NCBI GenBank assembly: GCA_032622095.1
Contig: CP136069.1
Coordinates: 65,867,319 to 65,931,318, forward strand
Origin: Siphonodentalium dalli
Lineage: Eukaryota > Mollusca > Scaphopoda > Gadilida > Siphonodentaliidae
Direction: 5' to 3'
DNA length: 64,000 nt
How positions within the stretch are numbered: the first letter of the stretch is position 1; each line of letters opens with the position of its first letter. Below, piece by piece: positions 30,601 through 42,600 of this stretch. Position numbers and translations under genes: made by a program. The notes under the pieces were generated by a model that saw only the letters and a list, made by a program, of their open reading frames with translations, was not told the DNA's origin and ran no database searches.

Positions 30601-33600
30601 AAACAAAGATGAATTACTCTAGAATGGAAAAGCAGAACAGAACAATGGAACCCCCTATTGGATGTCCTCATAGCAGTGAACATCTATACCAAATTCCATT
30701 GAGATCCCAGCACAACTGTTGAAGTTACAACATGAACAGACACCAAACGGACCAAAAAGCCAACATTTCCAGATGAACAAAGATGAATAACTCTAGAATG
30801 GAAAAGCAGAACAAACCGATGGAATCCTCTTTTTAATGTCCTCATAGTAGTGAACATCCATACCAAATCCCATTGAGATCCCAGTACAACTGTCGATGTT
30901 ACAACATGAACAGACACCAGATGAACCAAAAAGCCAACATTTCCAGATGAACAAAGATGTATAACTCTAGAATGGAAAATCCGAACAAAACGATGGAACC
31001 CTCTATTGAATGCCCTCATAGTAGTGAACAGCCATACAAAATTTCATTGAGGTCCGAGCACTATTGTTCAGGTTATGACATGAACAGACACCAGATGGAC
31101 CAAAAATCCAACATTTCAAGATAAACAAAGATGAATAACTCTAGAATGGAAAATCCAAACAAAACGATGGAACCCTCTATTTAATGTCCTCAAGTTGTGA
31201 ACATCCACACCAAATTTGGTTGAGATCCCAGCACAACTGTTGAAGTTACGACATGAACAGACACCAGACGGACCAAAAAGCCACTATTTCCAGATAAACA
31301 AAGATGAATAACTCTAGAATGGAAAATCCAAACAAAACGATGGAACCTTCTATTTAATGTCCTCATAATAGTGAACATCCATACCTAATTTCATTGAGAT
31401 CCGAGCACTACTGTTCAAGTTATGACACGAACAGACATCGGACGGACGTACAGACTCACGGACGCACGCACGGACGGGTGCAAAACAGTATACCCTTTTT
31501 TTTTTTAAAGGGGGTATAATGAGTTCACTGAGGGTGAATTTGGTGATGCTAGCCCGCTATGTGGGGTAGCATCACTAAATTCACCCTCTGGGAACCTCAT
31601 TCTGCAAATGACAGACACACTATTTCAAGGCTTACACATGCCACATAGACAGTTGTTTACACTGTCCTGGGTAAACAATTGTCAGTGAATGTCAAACCAA
31701 TCATCACATCAAAGAGACCAGAGCTGTCAAAGAAACTTGCCCAAGCACTCGGTTCCTGTGACTCATGAAATGTTGGAGTGTCAGTTGAATGCATTCACCA
31801 AATGTAATTTAAATACATTAAATACATTTACAATCAATATGAGTCACAAGGAAGATCTTTATAAAAGAAAACTGTGTTGTAACAATGCCCGGGGATCAGC
31901 CAAAATTTCTTTGTTTTATTCCACTTAGAGACCTGAAAACTCGTCGCCATCGACCACAGAAAACTTAGTCGATGCTTCTGTACAAGACGATGCGCTAAAC
32001 TCTATATTATGATGATCAGTGGCTGATAGTCCATGGTCGCCCGTTGTGTTAAGTGTTTCCCAAAAATGGCCCCATTTATTTTCCCCAGGTGGAAACTCTG
32101 AAAAAGGCAAAAATAGGTTGATAAGCGCACAAAGCAACACTTACAATACACAGCCCAGTGCTAAGGTCACAGGTGTCTGTGTGTCCGTAACATTCACAAG
32201 CGCGGCATGTTCCAAGAACGGGAACCAGTCTATTTCTCCAGCTTCCCTGGGCACAACTCTGAAAGTAAACAAATGACAAATAGTATAAGTCACACAGTTT
32301 GTTGAGGGGGGAATTTGTTTTAACCCTTTCAAGACAGGAGCTGCGCTGGTACAGCATTAAATATCCTGTGCCAGTGCATTCTCTTATATATGCAGGTCTC
32401 CCATAGCAAATCTAAAAAAATATAAGAGAATACACTGGCTTACAAGGTCAATGTAAATATTGTTAGGCCAATGTATTCTCTTATATATGCGAGGCTCCCA
32501 ATAAGAGCATGCATTGGCACAGGGTTTTCGCAAATTTTCAGAAATCTCCAGTCATGGAAGGGTTAAATAATATAAGTCACATGGTTTGTGGAGGGGGGGA
32601 ATGTGTTTTATATAATATAAGTCAGTTTGTAGAGGGGGAAATGTGTTTTAAATAGTATAAGTCACGCGGTTTGTGGAGGGAGAAATGTGTTTTAAATAAT
32701 ATAAGTCACATGGTTTGTGGAGGGGGATTGTGTTTTAAATAATATAAGTCACATGGTTTGTCAAGGGGGAAATGTGTTTTAAATAATATAAGTCACATGG
32801 TTTGCGTAGGGGGAATGTGTTTTAAATAATATAAGTCACATGGTTTGTGGAGGGAGAAATGTGTTTTAAATAATATAAGTCACATGGTTTGTGTAGGGGG
32901 AATGTGTTTTAAATAATATAAGTCACATGGTTTGTGAAGGGGGAAATGTGTTTTAAATAATATAAGTCACACAGTTTGTGGAGGGAGAAATGTGTTTTAA
33001 ATAATATAAGTCACATGGTTTGTGGAGGGGGAATGTGTTTTAAATAATATAAGTCACATGGTTTGTGAAGGGGGAATGTGTTTTAAATAATATAAGTCAC
33101 ATGGTTTGTGAGGGGGGAAATGTGTTTTAAATAATACAAGTCACATGGTTTGTGTAGGGGGAATGTGTTTTAAATAATATAAGTCACATGGTTTGTGAAG
33201 GGAGAAATGTGTTTTAAATAATATAAGTCACATGGTTTGTGTAGGGGGAATGTGTTTTAAATAATATAAGTCACATGGTTTGTGAAGGGAGAAATGTGTT
33301 TTAAATAATATAAGTCACACAGTTTGTGGAGGGAGAAATGTGTTCTAAATAATATATGTCACACGGTTTGTGGGGGCGGAAATGTGTTTTAAATAATATA
33401 AGTCACATGGTTTGTGGAAGGGGAAATGTGTTTTAAATAATATGAGTAATACGGTTTAAGATATATATGTATAGCGAGGGAAATTAGTTTGCTGCATGTG
33501 TGTCTACAATGTTCTACCTGGGATGCAAACTTTTATTTTGTTTAAATGATATTTCCTCCATATAACTAGGAATTTGTTTTTTGCCAGGTACTATCAAATC

Positions 33601-36600
33601 TTTCAATCTGGGCTGTATGCTTCCCCCATACATATGCCCATGGGATATGGTTAGAATGATGCCTGACAGTTATAAGAGGGGATATTAAAGAAGGAACATT
33701 GACCCTGTATAGCAATAAAATGTAGCTGACTAAAATGTTCTCCGATGAAGGTGGTAGGTTTGAGGGATTTATGGGTTTCAGATCTTTATACTACAAACTG
33801 TAGGAGGAATTGATTACACAAATAAAATCCAAAGTGCATATTCACTAAATATGTTGCACATCTTGAATGTGTTGAGAAAAGGTCAATAACTCTGAATAAC
33901 TCTAAAATAAAAAAACATAAAACATTTCTATGTCGAAAAATGGCAATAACTCTGCAAAAATGACTCTGACTGAACACAAAATTGGAGGAGAGCAGGTTCC
34001 CATGGTGGTTGACATCTGTTGCAAAGTTTAAAAAAAATTAACTGGAATTTTAATGACAGTATACAGGCTTGGACAAAAGATGTGTCATAGGATGTACGAT
34101 TCTACCGGTATGTAAAAAAATGTGAATAACTCTGCGCCAAAATGAGTCTGACCGAATTCAAAATCGCAGGTTCCTATGCTGGTTGATATACAAATCAGTA
34201 TGTGCATTTTATGGACAAATATATCACTTGAATTGCAATAACAGATATATAAGGCCATTAAAATAAAATATTTTCTCAGGCAATTAGATCTAGATGAGGG
34301 AGGGAGGCTATTTATTTAAATTGTTTTCTTAAAATCTGGAAAACATACTCCATAAACAAACAAAATGCATTTTCTTTGTTCAAATGAAATATTTCTAAAA
34401 TAAAATATTGAAAAAATTCATTTGTCAAGGGTTTTTAAAAGAAATATCAGTGGCGAGCGAGGTGCCCGAGAACACAGAATTTGTCTTTATTTGGCCAAAG
34501 CCCAAGTCTGACACAAGTGTGTCAACAAACACAAAATTAGTATTAATTTATGATTCTTACCTCACAGGATGTGCCAGTATAGCTTGGTGGACAGCTACAT
34601 TGTTCGACAGGTAGAGCGAGTCTGTATTCTTCCTCTTGAGGAGGGAATATTGAGGCAAACTCCATAACCACATCACTCATTCTAAAAAAAAAATTCAAAT
34701 AAAAATTTCCAAAATCTGTGAAATTTGCGAGTTAAGAAAAGAGATTAAAATTATTATTTTACATTTGGAAAGATTACTCAAAATAGATTCCCGTGACAAA
34801 GTCTTGAAATATTTTGTCTGTCATTTGCAGAATGAGGTCCCAAGAGGGTGAATTTATTGATGCTACCCCGCACAATGGGCTAGCATCACTAAATTCACCC
34901 ACTGGAAACTTCATTCTGCTTAGGCCTCTTCTTCTGGGAAGTATCTATAGTCTCAAACTAACATTGTTTTAGTCACTTTTTCCCTTCTGTTCAGTTTCTA
35001 TATCCACTAATTTGCAGAAGATAAAATGCAAAATTGAGGTGACTAATAGGTGAACATCAGCAACTTCAAATGAGGAACTTTGATCTGATCCAAGGTCTCC
35101 CATAGCAGTTGAGGCCTCAGCAGGATGAGGTTCCCAGAATTCACCCTCTGGGGACCTCATTCTGCAAATGATGACACACTATCTGAAGGCTTGCCAGAGA
35201 CTAAGTTTCTGGGTCGGTAGTCGATGAGTCGTATATATCTATTTTTTAACTACAAATATTGATCATCTTTTTTCATTGAGGAAATTGACCAGTTGGTTTC
35301 ATTATAATATATGTAATAATGTCTGAAATAAATATCCGTTTAATATCTCTCATCAGAGTTGTCACCAGTCAGGTTGAAATAGCAATGAAATCATGACCTT
35401 ACAAATAGTTACTATATATTTTGGTTTCATTTTTTCTTCTGAGATGTTAAAGTTTATTCAAAAAGATTTAAGGAGGCAACTCCTGGCTTTTTGGCAGCTG
35501 AATTGAAAATTTTCATTATAATAGTGAACGTTCAGACGACCATGATTCAAACGTAAGTGGAAAGATTTCCGTTGTAGGTAGTAACTGGTAGTTGGACTGC
35601 ACATGCTCACAACAAGATCTCGAGTATAGAAATAATATCAAGCACTGTTTGATTTTAGATGTGAAATAGTGGCATATCCTCCACTTGTGGTGGAATCACA
35701 GTCTTGTGTACGTAAAAATCGTAGATGGAAAGTTTGTAGGGTAGTCAGACACGTGATTAACCATAGCTTACGAACAACCCACGATATCCTCATCTGCGAT
35801 GATATTGCAATCGTGTGAACAAGCTGTCCACGATTTTGTTGAGCCCGATTCCTACACTTACGATTGAATCGTGGTCGTCTGAACGTTCACTAACAAGGAT
35901 GCCAGGGTTCATACAGGCAAGGCAAGATCAAATTCAAGGCCAATTCAAGGCCATTTTCAAGGCCATTTTCACAGGACAACAGGCCGGGGGTCTGGGGGCC
36001 GCCCAGGGTTAAAGGGTTAACAGTATCATTTGGTGCAATCTCAGCCATTTCCTGGCACTTCAGGTTGCTGATTTACTCCTTCAAATTGTAGCCAAAAAGC
36101 ATATTTTGAGATGACTTGGTACCATAGATTCAGCCATCTGGACAAGTTCATAAATAATAGTAGCTAAGTATAATTCTCGATGTTTTTCCGATTTTGCGTG
36201 CGACTTCAGAGTGCTTTCTCCCATTTTACTCAGGTCAAATGATTTTCCCCCGCACGCAGAACAACTGGCTTTGTGTGGATCACCTCGCACACCACGAACC
36301 CATTGTGCGTATTTTGACCTGTTTAACCAGCGGTTGTTGAAAGTACATTTCCCCATTGTTGGATGATCAAAAGAACTTGCGAAGCGAAAATTATTGCTAT
36401 GAAAAGCACGTGCTTTCACAAACAAATCAACATGCGCACACGTCATGAGTTCATGCGGTACCGGTTAGGTATAGTTGCGTACACGTCATCACTTTACGTG
36501 CTTCCAGCTAAACATAATGAAGTGAGGCATCAGTTCGCTGTACTTGTGTTGGATTTGCGTTCCCGAGAGAAAGTCAGCGATCAAATGACACTGAATCGGT

Positions 36601-39600
36601 TGTTTTCCCTATCAAACTCCGCGATGACTAGAATTCAAGTACTTTTCAAGCTATTAGTGGGAAATTCAAGTACTTTTCAAGGAATAAAATTTATTCAAGG
36701 ACTTTCCAATACAAGCGGAAAATTCAAGTACTTTTCAAGGTCCGTGCGAACCCTGGATGCTTATAGATCTAACCTTGCTTCCTCCATGTAAATGAAATAT
36801 GAAGCTCGGATTTTAATTGCCTGCACGTTGAGGAGAACTGTCATCATTTCTTCCTTTGTCGCTTGCTCACCAGTCTCTTCATTCTTGAATTGGTACTAAA
36901 ATTCCAAAGCAAATAAAGATGTAAAACTGCTTATAATGCTTGAACCCTTAGACCAATATAAATAAATTACTAGATTCTCATCCAACTATTTTGGAAAATT
37001 AGGGCGGGCGGCAGACCTGTTTACTTTTAAAATTGGAAATAGGGAGATTTGTCCTCAGAAATAGGGGAGATTTAGTGAAAAATAGGGAGATTTTTTTCAA
37101 TGTCAGTCATGGAAAAAACTTCATATTTTTCATTTAAATGTCATATGGATTGTTTGTTGCATTTGGTTTGCATCTGCCATAATTAACGGCCTTGACACAG
37201 ACTGACGGAGCGTCTCTAAAATCACTGAATCATTGGGAATAAAATTATGATTTTCCGGTTATGGATCACGTTTTATTTAGAACATGACAAGACAACGATT
37301 AAAGCTATATATTTGTACACTATATAAATGGTGCTCTCAGATAATTTTGTCACCAAATATATTCAGTACCATCAGGTAACATCGGTGAATTTAAAGAGAG
37401 TTCGCATTGACAGAATTGTTTGAGGTCCTTTCGATTTGCATTCTGTTATTGCATATACAAAACACGGAATACCGCAAAGACGGAAATGGAACTTTTCACT
37501 GACACAAAAACAAACAAAAAGTTTAAATCAGCCAGCTGAATCGGCAAAATAATAATTTGAGTCGGCAGTTTTAAAGCAGTCGGTCGGGACGAGCAGAAAC
37601 CAACACTTTATTAAGTGTGGCCAAAAAGGAAGGCTTCTTGTTTGATATACTATAATCCTTGTCTGGAAATTGAAGACCGCATTTACTTACTCAACTCTGT
37701 TAAACAAAAGAAAGTCGACGTTAATCCCGTTGTGTCAACATTTTGTCACTGTTTGACTGGCAGGCGATATATCCATAATTTATTTGTAACACTATAGCAT
37801 GCATGGCTTATTGCTTGCTACAGCCGTCGGCTAATTTTTGGTTTTATCTTTTAAATCGGGAGATTTCGTTTCCCAATAGGGAGCAGAAGAGAAATGACAC
37901 AAAATCGGGAGACTCCCACCGAAATCGGGAAAGTAAACAGGTCTGGCGGGCAGGCAAATTTAATATTTTAATATTTTATTCTTGCTGACATAAATGGAAA
38001 TGGTCAATTCTAAAAATTGAAGCAGAATCCTAAAAATATACAAGGTGATTTAAATTGCCAAATGTTTTCATAGACTGATTAAAGTGTCTTGCAATGTACA
38101 TTGAAGGCTATAAATGCAATACAGACCCACATATAAAAAGTTAGTCTGCTTACTTGTCATAGACTTTCTATTTCCCGAATCATGGGATTTCTAAGTCAGT
38201 AGGACCAATCAGAACTCACTATAGTAGCCCTAAATATAAAAGTGTCCAATCGAAGCGAATAACGTAACACGATGTGACGTAATTTGGGGGAAGCCTTCAC
38301 GCTTCCAGGAAATGACATTTCAAACAAGACTAGGATAGACTCGGTATGTGAGTATGGCTCGAGTGTATGTTTACACAGACTGGTTAACCCTTTACCCAAC
38401 AAACCGGCCAAAAACGCCCAAATAAAGCTTCAACAGCATAAAATATCTTCGGTCTGTCTCAATAACACCATACAAATATGGATATCATTGGAACCGGTTC
38501 ATTGACCACATTGTGATGGTTACAGTTATGCCCTGTGCCAATGCATTCTCTTATATATGCGAGTCGACCATAGGTCGCCTCGCATATATAAGAGAATGCA
38601 TTGGCCTACATTTTTTAACAATATTTATAATATTTTTCTACATTCTTTGACAATTTTATCATTTTTAATATGTGTTAAGCCAATGCATTCTCTTATATAT
38701 GCGAGGCGACCTATGGTCGACTCGCATATATAAGAGAATGCATTGGCACAGGACCGTTCTGTTGGGTAAAGGGTTAAAAATCTTCATGTAGTTATTATTT
38801 GAAATTCACTCTTGTGCGATTACAAATATGTTTTACATGTATTATATGAAGCTTTAACACTCACCTCAACAAGAGACACATCTCCATCAAACTGAATCAA
38901 AGGTTCTGGTTGGTTGCGTGATATGTGGATCAAGGTTATATCACTGCCCTATAATAGAGTGGAAAAAAACTAATCAAGTGGTTAGATGAAACAAGGGTCA
39001 AAGTTATATCACAGCCCTATAAAAGAAGCGTGGAAACACAAATCAACTTTCAAAAAATATTTTCAAAGTAAGGGAAGAAAGTTAACTAGAGTGACTTCAG
39101 AATAATGTAGTAAAAATTTAAAAGCTGTTGACTTCCAAAAATATCTCCGAGGCGGGCTTTACCAAAGGAGTGTTAAGACGAATCGATGCATGCATTGCGT
39201 TGAATTGGTTTGCAGACAATGTCTCTAAGCCGTTCAGATGGTTGTGATGTATCCGTTACATTGTATCTGTTAACGCACCCAACTAATAGATTCTTATTTT
39301 CAATGCAATGTTAGCGATAATGCAATCCTAATATGGTAATTAACCTTGTACATCATGACATTTCTTGTTTTCATTCGATATTTTCAAAACAATAAATGCG
39401 GGCTGCAGGCTGTGTCGATGGATTCAAAATTGAAATCCATGATGGATGCTGGCAGCCATGTATTTTAATGAATTTCGGAGAAAAATGATGGCTCCAATCG
39501 AATTGGAGATGTGACCTGTTGTGTGTACTAACGGAATTTGTTGATGGATCATGGGTGCATGCAAGGACAGCGGATTCCAACCCATTAGTGTTGAAACGAT

Positions 39601-42600
39601 TAGTGGTTTTAAGGAATCGACTAGTCGCCAGAGGGAATCGACTAGTCGGACCCCTTCCGAAATTTACTGTTTTGTGCCCATATACGTACATAATTTGCCG
39701 TTTGTTTTGAGTAACTAACTTCGCATTTTCGAACGCAAAGCAAGACGTGATTTAACACTATTTGCTGTGATTATTTGGCTTATTATCACTGAAGGTTATT
39801 AGGTTATTAATTCGTCCCAGGTGTATGATGTATTATGATAATCAAATTACCACCCAGTTGATGTATGTATCTAAACGGTGGTGACAAACACCTCATCGGT
39901 CAAGGAAGCGCCACGGATTACAGAGCGGGAGCACGTGCAACAACCAGGAACCGGTGTATTATTCTATATGTTTTGTGTAAAAATGTTCCTTTAAAATTGA
40001 TATGGTATGGTCTACCGGCCCGTATCGGTTCTTACTTCCAATCGAACATCGTTGTTTTCAAACTTGCCCAGTGTGATTGTCACTGATTGACTTAAAAAAC
40101 GTGCGTACATGAAGAAATGCAAGATATTTTGAGAAACGAACTTTATAATCTCCGACAGAGTCAAACAAAAGTTACAAAATAAATGTTATAACAGCTGTAA
40201 CAGCAGGAAATTGGGAAAATATCACACAATTTGACAAATAATCTTTAAAGGCATACTGACATAGTGCTTCAGTAAACAGGTGTTACATAATTTATTTAAT
40301 AAATTCTGTTAAATAAATTATGTAACACCTGTTTACTGAAGCACTATGCCAGTATATTGGACTTGTTAACATAAAACTTAATAATGTCACTTCGCAACTC
40401 ACTTGAGTGAAGTTGAGTCCTGCACACCTGCAAACGTGTTGACAAGTTATCACTCAGAGCAATTGCGTCACGCCGAAATAGACACGGTCGCGATAGGCGC
40501 CGATTCTTTGAAGTTGATTATCAAAGACGGCCTATCAACTTCAAAGAACAAGCCGCCGCCGCGCCGACAGATACATTGAGTTGAGGTCACCGGGTTTCGC
40601 GCTCGTGCATGACTACCGAGTACTGAAAGCAGCAATCATTGCATCAAAGGGACAACAAAGAAGGCTTTAACAAGTTAATTGTGATTGTATATTTCGATAG
40701 CATAACTGTTTAAATTGTTTGGTAATTCGGCAACGGCAGCTACGGCATAATGGTGGTGGGTGTGTCCCGACTAGTCGATTAGCAGATTTCGGGATCGACT
40801 AATTTAATAATCGCGTCGATTAAATGCAGCCTGCAAGGTGTGGCAATTAATTAAAATTTAAAATCCAAGTTGAATGCTGGCGGCCATGTTTTTTAACAAA
40901 TTTTGGAAAGAATCAATGGTTCCCATTTAGAAGTCACCCCAAATGAAGTTTGGTGATGATTGGATGAGAGATGTGACATGTGAGATCGGCTAAAGGAATT
41001 GTTGACCAACGAATGCACACACAGATGCACGGACAGATGGATGCCAACCCATGGCAATAGCTCAAACTTGACTTTGTCAAGTTTAAATAAAAATTATAGC
41101 ACTGTTCTTGAAGTTTTGGATCAGTTATTCCCATATCTTCTGGAAGGTACTTCGATGACCCTGAATTACAATTTTTAAACAATGGCTGGAAATGATCCGA
41201 TAGCTGGTTTTGATCCATGGCTCATCCCTAAATATTAATGACATTGCATGAAGTCATCTGGTTTGACAACTCCTCTGTTAGGCTTGGTGGTGTTCTCGGG
41301 TTTACATACCTGTATGATGACATCTGGTTTGACGACTCCTCTGTTAGGCTTAGTTGTGTTCTCGGGTAAAACAATCAGCAGGTTGTATTTTAATGACCCT
41401 CCATACGACAATAGCTGGAAGAGAAATATATTGAACTTATTATCTGAACATTTCGCAACAATTAAAGATGGTCAATCTTTTCCCAGAAAGTTTAAAGACA
41501 TATTATGGACTTGTTCGCGTGTGTGAAACTGATAAGTTAGTATTCAGAACGGTGTGGTAATTTTCGACATAAAGCCCTTGAGCAATCCTGAGGTTTTGTT
41601 ATGACAAGTTACGTCATGACATTGGAACAGGTGGCGTAATGAGAATGTCTTATTTTTGTGATGCCAACATTGTTGCAAAACAATGTATTTCCATCGAAAA
41701 AACTCATAATTAACAATTTTGTTTGTGATTGGGGTGTGTAATAAAAATAGAGCCACAAAATTTGTGGGACGGGTAAGTGATTATCGCTCTCGTTTGATAA
41801 TCGCTTTCCCATCCCAAAACTATGAGGCTCTATCTATTCATAAAATGCTTCAAAATTTTAGATAAAAAGTGTGTTGTTTTGTCTTATGTTGTAGCCCTAA
41901 AGGTGGAATGTTGTGCTATTTGTATTTTTGCATTTATAACTAATACAGAGATGCATCTTGAAGCCCATTTAGAATTTGAGATTAAAAACTTCAACTTACA
42001 TTGTGTCCATGGTATTCTTCAGATGCGACAAAGTAACTTGGATACAAAAGTTCCTCCTCCTTGATGAACATGAGCTGGATCGCATTGCTGTGGTAGATAA
42101 CGGAGCCGTCGTCATAACCCTCGGCATTCCATGCACTCATGTTCTGATCAGCACGCTAGAGGAGATATAATTATGTATTACTTTGGATATATATGTGATG
42201 ATAATATGAATAATAGAAGCTGGATTGCACTGCTGCAGTAGATAACGGAGCCGTCGTCATAACCCTCGACATCCCAGGCCCTGATGATCTGATCATCACG
42301 CTAGAGGAGGAGGTATAATTATGTATTACTGTGGATATCTATGTGATGATAATATGACTAATAGAATCTGGATCACACTGTAGTGGTGAATAATGGAGTC
42401 ATCATCGAAACCCTCAGCATCCCAGGCACTCATGTTCTGATCAGCAAGCTAGAGGAGGAAATATAATTATGAATTACTTTGGATATGTATGCGATGATAA
42501 TATGACTAATAGAAGCTGGATCACATTGCTGTGACATATAATGGATATGTATGCAGTAGATAATGGAGCCGTCGTCATAACCCTCTGCATCCCAGGCCCT

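Noticed and set aside
30684-31378. Open frames with repeated [10 protein letters not shown]
   Set aside because: They are translations of the 175-bp tandem module of a dispersed repeat, not a gene.
36363-36791. 142-residue plus-strand open frame
   Set aside because: It is the opposite strand of the hAT remnant and runs into the laminin exon at 36774; no family pattern.
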